Part shown: positions 1 to 7,092 of the stretch, piece by piece
How positions within the stretch are numbered: position 1 is the stretch's first letter
Layout of the letters: each line of letters starts with the position of its first letter
Assembly (NCBI GenBank): GCA_964571335.1
Contig: CAZNAM010000007.1
Span: 1 to 21,439 of the forward strand
Origin: JAFCDQ01 sp964571335
GTDB lineage: Archaea; Nanobdellota; Nanobdellia; Woesearchaeales; ARS49
Direction: 5' to 3'
Length of the DNA stretch: 21,439 nucleotides
Position numbers and translations under genes: made by a program
The notes under the pieces: generated by a model
Told to the model about the DNA's origin: nothing
Seen by the model: the letters and a program-made list of their open reading frames with translations, nothing else
Database searches by the model: none

Positions 1-627
1 TGTGGAAATAATATGATTGAGACAGGAGAACAATGCGATACTTCATCTCCTTTTATAATACATCCAATAACACAAGAAACAATGGAATGTGTTGATTGTA
101 AATTTAAAGAAATGACTCCTGTATCAAATTATCCAAGATGTGGAGACGGCGTAATAAACCAAGACTGGGAAGAATGTGATTCTACAGAAGGGTGTTTATA
201 TTATTTAGGAACAAACATTCCCTTACCAGGAACTTGTGGTGAAACAAGCTGCAAATGCACGCCCATATATAATTGTCAATGTTTTAATGAAGTTACTGGA
301 AATTATCGAACAACAGCAATAACAGAATATAATATGTGCAAAACAGGAACTTGTTCTAAAGAAGTTACTTTGGAAGGGTATTATAATACGAGTGTTCTAA
401 CAATAGCTGAAGGAACATTAATACAAAAATATTATTTTGAAGGAGATTATCCAACACAAAGATGTCTTTGCTATAAAACAACTTCATCAGTTACAGGAGC
501 AGTAACTGGTGCAACAATAATTGAAACAGAAAAAGAACCAGCAACAAAAAGAGATATAATTGTGATAATAACAGCATGCTTGATGATAATAGGAATAATG
601 GCAGTAAATTTAATTAGGAAAAACTAG
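1..627 (+). CDS. Cys-rich membrane-anchored surface protein, 3' part
   Basis: The reading frame is open from the first base, which encodes CGNNMIETGEQCD, so the gene starts upstream of the window. This motif recurs about 50 residues on as CGDGVINQDWEECD. Both resemble the CGNGxxExGEQCD repeats of extracellular Cys-rich (Myxococcus Cys-rich/DUF4215-like) proteins. More paired cysteines follow (SCKCTP, NCQCF, RCLCY), consistent with disulfides outside the cell. The C-terminus is one hydrophobic helix (about IIVIITACLMIIGIMAVNLI) followed by RKN, which would anchor the protein with its bulk outside. No enzymatic domain is visible. The next gene converges on it, and the 92 bases between show no feature I can support. 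Role unknown; adhesion or envelope structure is only a guess. Confidence 0.75.
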   Translation, partial: CGNNMIETGEQCDTSSPFIIHPITQETMECVDCKFKEMTPVSNYPRCGDGVINQDWEECDSTEGCLYYLGTNIPLPGTCGETSCKCTPIYNCQCFNEVTGNYRTTAITEYNMCKTGTCSKEVTLEGYYNTSVLTIAEGTLIQKYYFEGDYPTQRCLCYKTTSSVTGAVTGATIIETEKEPATKRDIIVIITACLMIIGIMAVNLIRKN

Positions 628-719
628 AAATAAGAAATGGAGAACTTTAAATAATCAATTTATTTTCTTCAATAACTTATGCATCATTCAAATTATTCAA
701 ATTCAAAGTTCTTCTTTGA

Positions 720-1982
720 TTACTTTGCTGGTTTTGCAAAGTTATCAATAGTTTTTTGAGATTTTTTTAAATTTAAATTTTCTTTAATCTCATCAAAAAT
801 AGGTTTGCCATATTCACCATCAAAACCAGGTTTGAAATTAATTTTTTGTTCCCTGCTTTTTTGAATAAAACCTGCAATCTTTTCATTACTAAACTTTTTA
901 ATTTCAGAAAGATCTGTGTTTATCAAAATATTAAATTCATTATTAAATTCTTTGATTAAGTTGTCGTAAATTTTCCAATTCTTTTGAGATGTAACTGAAG
1001 ATTTAGTTGAAGCAGAAATAATCTCCATAAGAGGAATAAAACTTCTGAAAGGCTTAGCACTCTTAGGTTTTTCACCTTCTGGTCTTGAGGATAATTGCTC
1101 AACTCTCTGAGCAACACCTAATGTGAGAGGTTTTCTGCATACAGGACAGATATAATTAAGTTTTTTACTTTCTTCAGGACTTAAGCAAACATTACAATTT
1201 CTGTGACCATCAAAATGATACTTTCCTTCTTCAGGAAAAAACTCAACTGTTTCTTTTAGATTTTCACCAGTTCTTATTGCATTGATGATGTTGTTATAAT
1301 TTAATTTCTTTAAATCAAAAACAGTAGCTTCTCTGCCAATACGCCAAGGCCAATAACTATGAGCATCAGAAAAACTAACTAACTGAATATTATCCAATTC
1401 TTTTAATCTCCAATTCATAGCAGGGTCACTGCTTAATCCAGTTTCAATAGCATGAATATGTTTTGTTTGATCATCAAAAGCTTCTTTAAGAGAATCAAAA
1501 CCAGACATACTTCCAAAAATACCAAACCAAGGAGTCCAAGCATGAGCAGGAATAATTTCAATTCTCTTGTCTATGTTTCTTAACATTTCAACAAGAGAAG
1601 GAAGAGGAAGTTTGAAAATAGGTCTACCATCATAATCAATTCTTCCTAATTTTAATAATTCATCAGACATTTGTTTAACAGCATCAAAAGAAGGAAACAA
1701 AATAACAACATGAACTCTTCTACCTTTATTATTCTGAGTATAAACCAAACTAAGTTCTGTTTGTATGATGAAAGGAAAATTACTTTTAGTGAAAACTAAA
1801 CCATCTCTTTCTTCAAGATTATCTTTTAATTCCTTAAACCATAAAGGGTGCTGAGCATCACCAGTACCAAGAATATCAACTCCTTTTATTTTTGCATATT
1901 TTTCTAACAAAGAAACATCTGTATTTTTAGAGCAAGCTCTGGCAAAACGACCATGAATATGAAAATCAGATATGTAATCCAT
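720..1982 (-). CDS. endoQ: Endonuclease Q (PHP-domain DNA repair nuclease)
   Basis: A 420-residue protein. It opens with a PHP metal site (DFHIHGRFARACSKN: D6, H8, H10), continues with GTGDAQHP and PAHAWTPWFG (about 143-154) and SDAH (about 205-208), then has a four-Cys zinc site C263xxC266...C279xxC282 next to SPEE and CRKPLTLGV. This order is that of archaeal endonuclease Q, which in characterised members cuts 5' of deaminated bases and abasic sites. The frame stays open 31 codons further upstream, but that extension reads into tRNA-Ser, so I use the ATG at 1982, where the family motif begins. No Shine-Dalgarno is visible. A TTTTAA stretch around 2017-2022 or readthrough from the tRNAs could drive it. 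The lysine-rich tail (about 380-420) is not part of the recognised core. Confidence 0.85.
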   Translation of the reverse strand: MDYISDFHIHGRFARACSKNTDVSLLEKYAKIKGVDILGTGDAQHPLWFKELKDNLEERDGLVFTKSNFPFIIQTELSLVYTQNNKGRRVHVVILFPSFDAVKQMSDELLKLGRIDYDGRPIFKLPLPSLVEMLRNIDKRIEIIPAHAWTPWFGIFGSMSGFDSLKEAFDDQTKHIHAIETGLSSDPAMNWRLKELDNIQLVSFSDAHSYWPWRIGREATVFDLKKLNYNNIINAIRTGENLKETVEFFPEEGKYHFDGHRNCNVCLSPEESKKLNYICPVCRKPLTLGVAQRVEQLSSRPEGEKPKSAKPFRSFIPLMEIISASTKSSVTSQKNWKIYDNLIKEFNNEFNILINTDLSEIKKFSNEKIAGFIQKSREQKINFKPGFDGEYGKPIFDEIKENLNLKKSQKTIDNFAKPAK

Positions 1983-2000
1983 GAGAGTGAATTGATAAAA

Positions 2001-2014
2001 TAAAGTGACTGGTG
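2001..2014 (-). repeat. Truncated core of the tRNA-3'-linked repeat
   Basis: Read on the minus strand, CACCAGTCACTTTA lies 10 nt beyond the 3' end of tRNA-Ser. It is identical over 14 nt to the start of the first repeat core downstream of tRNA-Glu. The right arm of hairpin 1, hairpin 2 and any tRNA tail are missing. I read it as the remnant of a repeat unit. Short length makes chance possible, but position and orientation match the other members. Confidence 0.5.
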
Positions 2015-2024
2015 TTAAAAGGAA

Positions 2025-2108
2025 CGCCAGCGCCCGGATTTGAACCGGGATATCCGTGAGGAAACCGGTTTTCAAGACCGGCGCAATACCAGATTATGCG
2101 ACGCTGGC
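2025..2108 (-). tRNA. tRNA-Ser(UGA)
   Basis: An 84-nt class II tRNA. The acceptor pair is GCCAGCG/CGCTGGC with discriminator G. The anticodon stem CCGGT/ACCGG encloses CTTGAAA, giving anticodon UGA. A long variable arm follows, then T-loop TTCAAAT. It lies 3 nt downstream of tRNA-Met, so the two are surely one transcript. Confidence 0.95.
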
Positions 2109-2111
2109 ATA

Positions 2112-2217
2112 TGCCGCTGGTGGGATCTGAACCCACGGCTTCCACGTATCCCCTTCACAAGAGAAGGTCTAGCTGAACTATGAGCGTGGCGCTCTGACCA
2201 GGCTGAGCTACAGCGGC
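2112..2217 (-). tRNA. tRNA-Met(CAU), elongator type, with 31-nt intron
   Basis: Acceptor GCCGCTG/CAGCGGC with discriminator A, D-arm GCTC/GAGC, anticodon stem CCACG/CGTGG and T-arm GTGGG-TTCAGAT-CCCAC. The loop is CTCATA, then an intron at 2148-2178, then A. The intron sits at the canonical 37/38 site. Bases 32-34 pair with GGG near the intron end, the fourth position is an A-G mismatch, and the inner helix is TTCA/TGAA, giving a slightly imperfect BHB. Elongator Met fits the GCC...GGCA acceptor. A modified Ile2(CAU) tRNA cannot be strictly excluded, although an Ile(UAU) gene elsewhere in this window makes it less likely. Confidence 0.93.
2148..2178 (-). other. tRNA-Met intron
   Basis: 31-nt intron between tRNA positions 37 and 38. 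It is bounded by 3-nt bulges around a short central helix, with a hairpin inside (CTTCTC..GAAGGGG-like pairing). It should be removed by the tRNA splicing endonuclease. Confidence 0.8.
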
Positions 2218-2243
2218 ATTTATTCACAAAAAAGACACACTCT

Positions 2244-2254
2244 CTTTTAAAAAT
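2244..2254 (-). promoter_or_regulatory. TATA box for the tRNA-Met/tRNA-Ser unit
   Basis: ATTTTTAAAAG on the minus strand lies 27-37 bases ahead of the tRNA-Met 5' end, the usual place for an archaeal TATA element with a start site a few bases before the tRNA. Confidence 0.6.
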
Positions 2255-2263
2255 CTAACGGAA

Positions 2264-2659
2264 TTAGCCCATAGAATTAAGGATTAATTCCCTGTATTTA
2301 GAAATCTCATCAGGTTCATATTTAATAGAAGACCAGCCTTTTAAACCATCATCAAAATATCTGGGAATAATATGAAGATGTAAATGAGGGACATCTAAAC
2401 CATGAACACTTAAAACAACAAAATCACATTTTACTGCTTTCTTCAAAGCATTTCCAATCTTTTTTGCCAATGGAAGCATATCAGACAAAAAATTGTCAGG
2501 AGTAACCAAAAAATTTTCATGATGTTCTTTTGGAATAATCAAAACATGACCTTTTCTTATAGGATTAATATCAAGAAAAGCTAAAAAATCATTATTTTCA
2601 AAAATAATCTCTGAAGGAATTTCTTTTTTAATTATCTTGCAAAATATACAATCATTCAT
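2264..2659 (-). CDS. HIT family nucleotide hydrolase/transferase
   Basis: 131 residues. The histidine triad H92-x-H94-x-H96 (PHLHLHIIPR) marks a HIT-domain enzyme acting on nucleoside phosphates, such as AMP conjugates or dinucleoside polyphosphates. An N-terminal CIFC (C4, C7) and KEHHENF fit the zinc-binding HIT subgroup; the phrase IRKGHVLIIPKEHH is typical. A TTG 15 bases upstream could extend the frame, but AGAGGTATAATT directly precedes the ATG at 2659 and would lie inside that extension, so the ATG is preferred. It is the last gene of an operon after the HAD gene and a 188-aa gene, 18 bases behind the latter. Substrate cannot be told from sequence. Confidence 0.9.
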   Translation of the reverse strand: MNDCIFCKIIKKEIPSEIIFENNDFLAFLDINPIRKGHVLIIPKEHHENFLVTPDNFLSDMLPLAKKIGNALKKAVKCDFVVLSVHGLDVPHLHLHIIPRYFDDGLKGWSSIKYEPDEISKYRELILNSMG

Positions 2660-2677
2660 AATTATACCTCTCAATAT

Positions 2678-3244
2678 TTAAAATGGAAAATCATATTTCT
2701 TTGCTAAAAGTTCCATTTCCTTTTGATAGCTTTCAATAAGTTCAGCTAAAGAATTTTCTGCTATTTGAAAATCTGTTTCCTCATCTATTACAACAAATTT
2801 ATTATTTAAATTAGCATCTTGACTTTTATAATGAGTATGGTATATAAATTCAAGTAGAGGTTTGCTATTAACATATGTAATGAAAGTCTCAGATTCTAAA
2901 TCATTATTAATTTCATCAATAATATTTTTGATATCAGAAAAATTGGAGTTTTTTTTATCTATGTCTTTAACTAAAATAAAACAACCTTCTTTTAATATGT
3001 ATATTTGACTCAAATTTAAGTTTACAAATAGTTTATCTTCTTCAAAATATTTTTTCAACTCTGAAAGATTTTTAAAGTTTATTTTTGAGTCAGATTCTTT
3101 TTTTAATTTTGAAAGACGAAAACGGTCATTCATATTTATGAGATTATTATCTTTATCAGGGTCTTCTTCTATACATTTAGTATAATATTCTAGGTCTTTT
3201 GTAAAAAAAACCATTGTTGTATAACTTATGTTTTGGTTTTCCAT
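2678..3244 (-). CDS. Hypothetical 188-aa cytoplasmic protein
   Basis: I do not recognise this protein. It is acidic and lysine-rich, has no signal peptide or membrane segment, and has no obvious catalytic motif. The middle (about 75-140) alternates hydrophobic and charged residues in a way that suggests an alpha/beta fold; the last 30 residues look like one amphipathic helix. The start is supported by AGAGGTACAATAAA-ATG, whose Shine-Dalgarno is formed by the last codons of the upstream HAD gene; one base separates the two genes. The HIT gene follows at 18 bases. Translation with two nucleotide/phosphate-handling enzymes hints at a related role, but that is guilt by association only. Confidence 0.7.
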   Translation of the reverse strand: MENQNISYTTMVFFTKDLEYYTKCIEEDPDKDNNLINMNDRFRLSKLKKESDSKINFKNLSELKKYFEEDKLFVNLNLSQIYILKEGCFILVKDIDKKNSNFSDIKNIIDEINNDLESETFITYVNSKPLLEFIYHTHYKSQDANLNNKFVVIDEETDFQIAENSLAELIESYQKEMELLAKKYDFPF

Positions 3245-3245
3245 T

Positions 3246-3878
3246 TTATTGTACCTCTGTGAGTTCTAACAGGCTCTTGATTTTGTTTTCGTAATCTCTT
3301 TTATCTTTTCTGTCAATCATAATTGCTTTGATGCCTGCTTTTTCAGCACCTTTGATATCACTCATATAAGAATCACCGACAACAATAACTTCATCTTTTT
3401 CCAAATCAAGATTTTCTAAAACTCTATCATAAAATTCTTTATCAGTTTTTAACAGACCTTCTTTATGACTTAATAAAATAACATCAAAAAATTCAGATAA
3501 AGCAAACTTTTCGAGAACAGGCTCAACATTATTATCAGGACAATTAGAAACAAGAGCAATCTTAACACCTTTTTCTCTTAACTGCTTCAAAGATTCAACA
3601 GTATCATCATAAAGACTTGCAAGAAAAACATTCTTATTCCACAAACCAACAAGATTATCAATAATAAACTCTTTAACAGGAATATCAAATTCTCTGCAAA
3701 CTTCTTTGAAAGCATCAGCCTTGCTAGGAAAACTCTTAGTCATGAAAATCCTTTCAAACTTTTCAACAAACTGGCTGAAAGGTATTCTAACCCTAAGCAT
3801 ACTAAAAGTCTGCTTCATAGGAGAATAAGTACCATTCTCTACAAGAGTTCCCCAAAAATCAAAAATAACCCCCTTCAT
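3246..3878 (-). CDS. HAD superfamily hydrolase
   Basis: 210 residues with all four HAD motifs: nucleophile D7 in FDFWGTL, S111 in LVSN, K144 in GLLKTDKEFY, and the acidic pair D169/D174 in VGDSYMSDIKGA. The cap between motifs I and II is helical, about 80 residues. In place of the second Asp of the common DxD there is W9 (DxW), so the general acid of classical phosphatases is absent; DxW variants occur in uncharacterised HAD proteins. The start has a good Shine-Dalgarno (GAGGTTAAG-ATG), with a TATA-like GTTTAAATAAG about 25-35 bases ahead, between this gene and tRNA-Ala. First gene of the HAD/188-aa/HIT operon. Substrate unknown. Confidence 0.85.
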   Translation of the reverse strand: MKGVIFDFWGTLVENGTYSPMKQTFSMLRVRIPFSQFVEKFERIFMTKSFPSKADAFKEVCREFDIPVKEFIIDNLVGLWNKNVFLASLYDDTVESLKQLREKGVKIALVSNCPDNNVEPVLEKFALSEFFDVILLSHKEGLLKTDKEFYDRVLENLDLEKDEVIVVGDSYMSDIKGAEKAGIKAIMIDRKDKRDYENKIKSLLELTEVQ

Positions 3879-3918
3879 CTTAACCTCAAATATTTCATCT
3901 TATTTAAACTTTATTAGA

Positions 3919-3990
3919 TGGACTGAGCGGGAGTCGAACCCGCGGCATCTCCAACGCCAATGGAGCACTCTACCACTGAGCTACCAGCCC
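3919..3990 (-). tRNA. tRNA-Ala(GGC)
   Basis: 72 nt. Acceptor GGGCTGG/TCAGTCC with discriminator A and the G3-U70 pair that marks alanine tRNAs. Anticodon stem CTCCA/TGGAG around TTGGCGT, anticodon GGC. T-arm GCGGG-TTCGACT-CCCGC. A TATA-like GCTTTTTAAGC about 29-39 bases upstream suggests its own promoter. No repeat unit follows it. Confidence 0.95.
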
Positions 3991-4038
3991 ATGAATAAAA
4001 AATAAAAAAAAATAACTGCTTAAAAAGCTTTTCATAAA

Positions 4039-4182
4039 TGGACGCTATGGGAGTTGAACCCAACAAGTTGGGTGAAGCTACTAAAGTGACTGATGAAATT
4101 GTGATTGTCATGGACGCTATGGGAGTTGAACCCAACAAGTTGGGTGAAGCCACTAAAGTGACTGATGAAATTGTGATTGTCA
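4039..4182 (-). repeat. Two tandem 72-bp repeats behind tRNA-Ala(CGC)
   Basis: Two units (4111-4182 and 4039-4110) differ at one base and follow tRNA-Ala(CGC) with no gap. Each has an AT-rich spacer, hairpin 1 (AGTCAC-TTTA-GTGGCT), a 3-nt linker, hairpin 2 (CCCAA-CTTG-TTGGG) and a 20-nt tail TTCAACTCCCATAGCGTCCA. The tail copies positions 54-73 of this tRNA with two changes. The single difference between units turns a G-U pair of hairpin 1 into A-U, keeping the stem. The 72-bp period equals the tRNA length and keeps a spurious reading frame open. Confidence 0.9.
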
Positions 4183-4254
4183 TGGACGCTACGGGAATTG
4201 AACCCGTGGCTTCAACGTTGCGAACGTTGCACTCTACCCCTGAGCTAAGCGCCC
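4183..4254 (-). tRNA. tRNA-Ala(CGC)
   Basis: 72 nt. Acceptor GGGCGCT/AGCGTCC with G3-U70 and discriminator A. Anticodon stem CAACG/CGTTG around TTCGCAA, anticodon CGC. T-arm ACGGG-TTCAATT-CCCGT. Its 3' end is copied in the two repeats directly downstream. AT-rich TATA-like sequence lies about 27-36 bases upstream. Confidence 0.95.
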
Positions 4255-4422
4255 ATAAAAGATAATAAATTTAATTTTTGTTATAAATTCTTCTATAAAA
4301 TTGTTAAAAATATCATGTTATTAATAATAAAAATAATGATTTAATTATAAATACCTCTAAAAAAATATTAACATTTATAAATAAAAACAATCTAAACATT
4401 AAAAAAGAGATGATTTAAAAAA

Positions 4423-6132
4423 ATGGCCATAACTGCATTTGTAGAGTTAAGTATAATCTTAGTTATTGCAATGTTGATGTCTGCTTTAATGAGATTTCTA
4501 AAACAACCAGCAATAATAGGATATGTACTTACAGGAGTTTTAGTTGGTCCAATTGCGTTAAATGTTGTGCGTTCTGAAGGAACAATGTCTGTATTTTCAG
4601 AAATAGGAATTGCATTTTTATTATTTATTGTAGGATTAACTTTAAGCCCTAAAATCATAAAAGAAGTAGGAAAAGTATCTTTAGTTACAGGAATAGGGCA
4701 AGTAACTTTTACATTTATTTTTGGATTTTTAATAAATACTCTTCTTGGTTTTTCATTAGTAACATCACTTTATGTAGGAATAGCAATAACATTTAGCAGT
4801 ACAATTATTATCATTAAATTATTATCTGACAAACATGACATGGAAAAATTATATGGAAAAATTTCATTAGGAATATTATTAATTCAGGATGTAATAGTAT
4901 TATTCTTATTAATTGCGATATCTTCTTTTTCAAACGGAACAAACTTATTGACAAATGCATTTTCAACTTTATTTAAAGGAATAATAATCATAGCTGTTTT
5001 AGTCTTATTTACAATATATCTTCTTCCAAAAGTGTGTAAATTCTTTGCAAGAACACAAGAATATTTATTTTTATTCTCCATAGCATGGGGTTTAGGATTA
5101 GCAAGTTTGTTTAATTATTTTGGATTTTCAATAGAAATGGGAGCATTGATTGCAGGAGTAACTTTTGCAACTTCTCCTTATCATTATGAAGTCAGTTCAA
5201 GAGTAAAACCATTAAGAGATTTTTTCTTAATATTATTTTTTGTTTTACTCGGTTCACAAATGGCATTTGGAAGTATAAGTAATTTTATAATTCCTGCAAT
5301 AGTTCTTTCAATATTTGTCTTAATAGGAAAACCATTAATCATTATGATAATAATGGGTTGGCTTGGATATGATAAAAAAACAGGTTTTTTTTCTGCGTTA
5401 GCAATGTCGCAAATAAGTGAGTTCTCATTAATACTTGTTGCTGTTGGAGCAAAATTAGGACATTTAACTATGGAAATAGTTTCTCTTGTAACTATGGTAG
5501 GAATAATAACAATAGCAATATCTACTTATTTAATCATATATTCCCCACAAATTTATGATAAAATATCTGGAGCACTCTCTATTTTTGAAAGAAAAAATGT
5601 AAGTTTTAAGAAAGTCAAAAAAGAAAAACAAGATATTATATTATTTGGTTATGATAGAATAGGATATGATTTTGTAGATACTTTCAAAAAATTAAAGAAA
5701 AAATTTCTTGTTGTTGATTATAATCCAGAAAAAATAACAGAATTAGAAAAAAGAAAAATAAAATGCATTTATGGAGATGCAAATGATACAGACTTCTTGG
5801 AACAATTAAATATAAACAATGCAAAAATGATTGTATCAACAATCCCTGATTTTGAAACAAATTTAATTTTAGCAAACTATATAAAAAAAATAAATAAAAA
5901 AATAATTCTGCTTTTAGTTGTTTATAGTATAGCTGAAGCAAATGAACTATACAAACAAGGAGCAACTTATGTGATCATGCCTCATTTCTTAGGTGGAAGT
6001 CATGCATCAAACATGATCCAAAGATATGGATTTAACGTTAAAAAATTCACAGAAAAAAAGAAAAAACATATTCAACACTTAAAAATAAGATTACAAATGG
6101 GACATGAACACCCAAAAAAGGAGAAAGACTAA
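4423..6132 (+). CDS. CPA2-type cation/proton antiporter with RCK (TrkA-N) domain
   Basis: 569 residues. Residues 1-385 are about a dozen hydrophobic helices of the CPA2 (KefB/NapA-like) sodium or potassium/proton antiporter fold, with LLIQDVIVL (QD at 155-156) and SQISEFSLIL (329-338). From about 403 a cytoplasmic nucleotide-binding RCK/TrkA-N domain follows: GYDRIG (409-414), VVDYNPE with acidic D433, and GDANDTD. This domain gates such carriers through nucleotide binding. A lysine-rich tail closes the protein. It probably exchanges K+ or Na+ for H+ across the membrane; the ion cannot be decided here. A TATA-like ATTTATAAATA lies about 40-50 bases upstream, and GAGATGAT precedes the ATG. The CaCA exchanger begins one base after its stop. 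Confidence 0.88.
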   Translation: MAITAFVELSIILVIAMLMSALMRFLKQPAIIGYVLTGVLVGPIALNVVRSEGTMSVFSEIGIAFLLFIVGLTLSPKIIKEVGKVSLVTGIGQVTFTFIFGFLINTLLGFSLVTSLYVGIAITFSSTIIIIKLLSDKHDMEKLYGKISLGILLIQDVIVLFLLIAISSFSNGTNLLTNAFSTLFKGIIIIAVLVLFTIYLLPKVCKFFARTQEYLFLFSIAWGLGLASLFNYFGFSIEMGALIAGVTFATSPYHYEVSSRVKPLRDFFLILFFVLLGSQMAFGSISNFIIPAIVLSIFVLIGKPLIIMIIMGWLGYDKKTGFFSALAMSQISEFSLILVAVGAKLGHLTMEIVSLVTMVGIITIAISTYLIIYSPQIYDKISGALSIFERKNVSFKKVKKEKQDIILFGYDRIGYDFVDTFKKLKKKFLVVDYNPEKITELEKRKIKCIYGDANDTDFLEQLNINNAKMIVSTIPDFETNLILANYIKKINKKIILLLVVYSIAEANELYKQGATYVIMPHFLGGSHASNMIQRYGFNVKKFTEKKKKHIQHLKIRLQMGHEHPKKEKD

Positions 6133-6133
6133 A

Positions 6134-7072
6134 ATGCTTCCTTGGATAATTTGGGTGTTGATTTTTATTGCAAGCATGTTTGTATTAATAAAAAGTTCAG
6201 ATTATTTTGTAAGATTCAGCCAGAAATTAGGAGAAAGTCTTGGAGTTTCACAATTTGTAATAGGAATAACAATAGTAGCATTAGGAACAAGTCTTCCTGA
6301 ATTAATAACCAGTTTAGTGGCAACTTTTAAAGGACAAGTATCAATGGTACTGGATAATGTAATAGGAAGCAATATAGCAAATATATTCTTAGTTATAGGA
6401 GTAGGTGCAATATTTGCAAGAAAATTAATAATTAAAAGAGATTTAATAGATGTAGACATTCCTCTTTTTTTGGCAAGTCAATTTTTATTCATAATGTTTA
6501 TTTGGGATGGAGCAATAACATTATTTGAAGGAATAATATCTCTTCTAATCATAACAGTTTACATATTCTATGCAACAAGACATAAAGAAGAAATTGCAGT
6601 TAAAATAAAAAAAGTAAAAGCAAATAAAGGTTTATTGTTTTTAGGGATTGGAGTGAGTGCATTCTTTATTTACATTGGAGCTAAATTTACGGTAGATTCG
6701 ATTGTTAATTTAGGAACAATATTTAATATCGGGACTGGAGTGTTATCCATAACAGCATTAGCAATAGGAACAAGCTTACCAGAATTAGTTGTAACAGTTA
6801 CTGCAGCAATGAAAAAAAATTTTGGAATGAGCTTAGGAAATATTTTTGGATCAAACATATTTAATTCAGCACTAGTTGTAGGAATACCTTCATTATTTAA
6901 GACATTAACAGTATCAAATGTAACTTTAACAGTAGGTCTGCCTTTTTTGATTGCAGCGACATTGTTAATTAGTTTTTCAGGAATAAGCAAAAAAATACAC
7001 ATATGGGAAGGATTAATGTATATCTTATTTTATATTGTGTTCATAGCAAGATTAATAACTATAATATTTTAA
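6134..7072 (+). CDS. CaCA family Na+/Ca2+-type antiporter
   Basis: 312 residues, about ten membrane helices. It carries the two inverted alpha repeats that define the calcium/cation exchanger family: GTSLPELITS with NVIGSNIANI (about 51-84), and AIGTSLPELVVTV with GNIFGSNIFN in the second half. The acidic residues in both GTSLPEL segments are the expected ion ligands. Length fits prokaryotic YrbG/CAX-like exchangers. Start: an ATG 30 bases earlier would overlap the antiporter gene. I prefer the ATG at 6134, which follows the upstream stop by one base (TAAAATG) with GGAG ten bases ahead. Cotranscription with the CPA2 antiporter suggests a small ion-homeostasis operon. The gene ends 20 bases before the convergent ftsY end. 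Confidence 0.87.
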   Translation: MLPWIIWVLIFIASMFVLIKSSDYFVRFSQKLGESLGVSQFVIGITIVALGTSLPELITSLVATFKGQVSMVLDNVIGSNIANIFLVIGVGAIFARKLIIKRDLIDVDIPLFLASQFLFIMFIWDGAITLFEGIISLLIITVYIFYATRHKEEIAVKIKKVKANKGLLFLGIGVSAFFIYIGAKFTVDSIVNLGTIFNIGTGVLSITALAIGTSLPELVVTVTAAMKKNFGMSLGNIFGSNIFNSALVVGIPSLFKTLTVSNVTLTVGLPFLIAATLLISFSGISKKIHIWEGLMYILFYIVFIARLITIIF

Positions 7073-7092
7073 AATTAGAAATAAAATAAATT

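Noticed and set aside
1983..2075. N-terminal extension of endonuclease Q
   Set aside because: Would encode 31 extra residues reading through tRNA-Ser; the PHP motif begins right at the ATG at 1982.
4038..4265. Open frame of 75 codons with an internal 24-residue repeat
   Set aside because: It exists because the 72-bp repeats and the antisense of tRNA-Ala(CGC) are multiples of three. No start signal, and it runs through a tRNA gene.
4255..4422. Possible small RNA upstream of the antiporter
   Set aside because: Sequence is nearly pure A/T with promoter-like boxes only; no stable stem.
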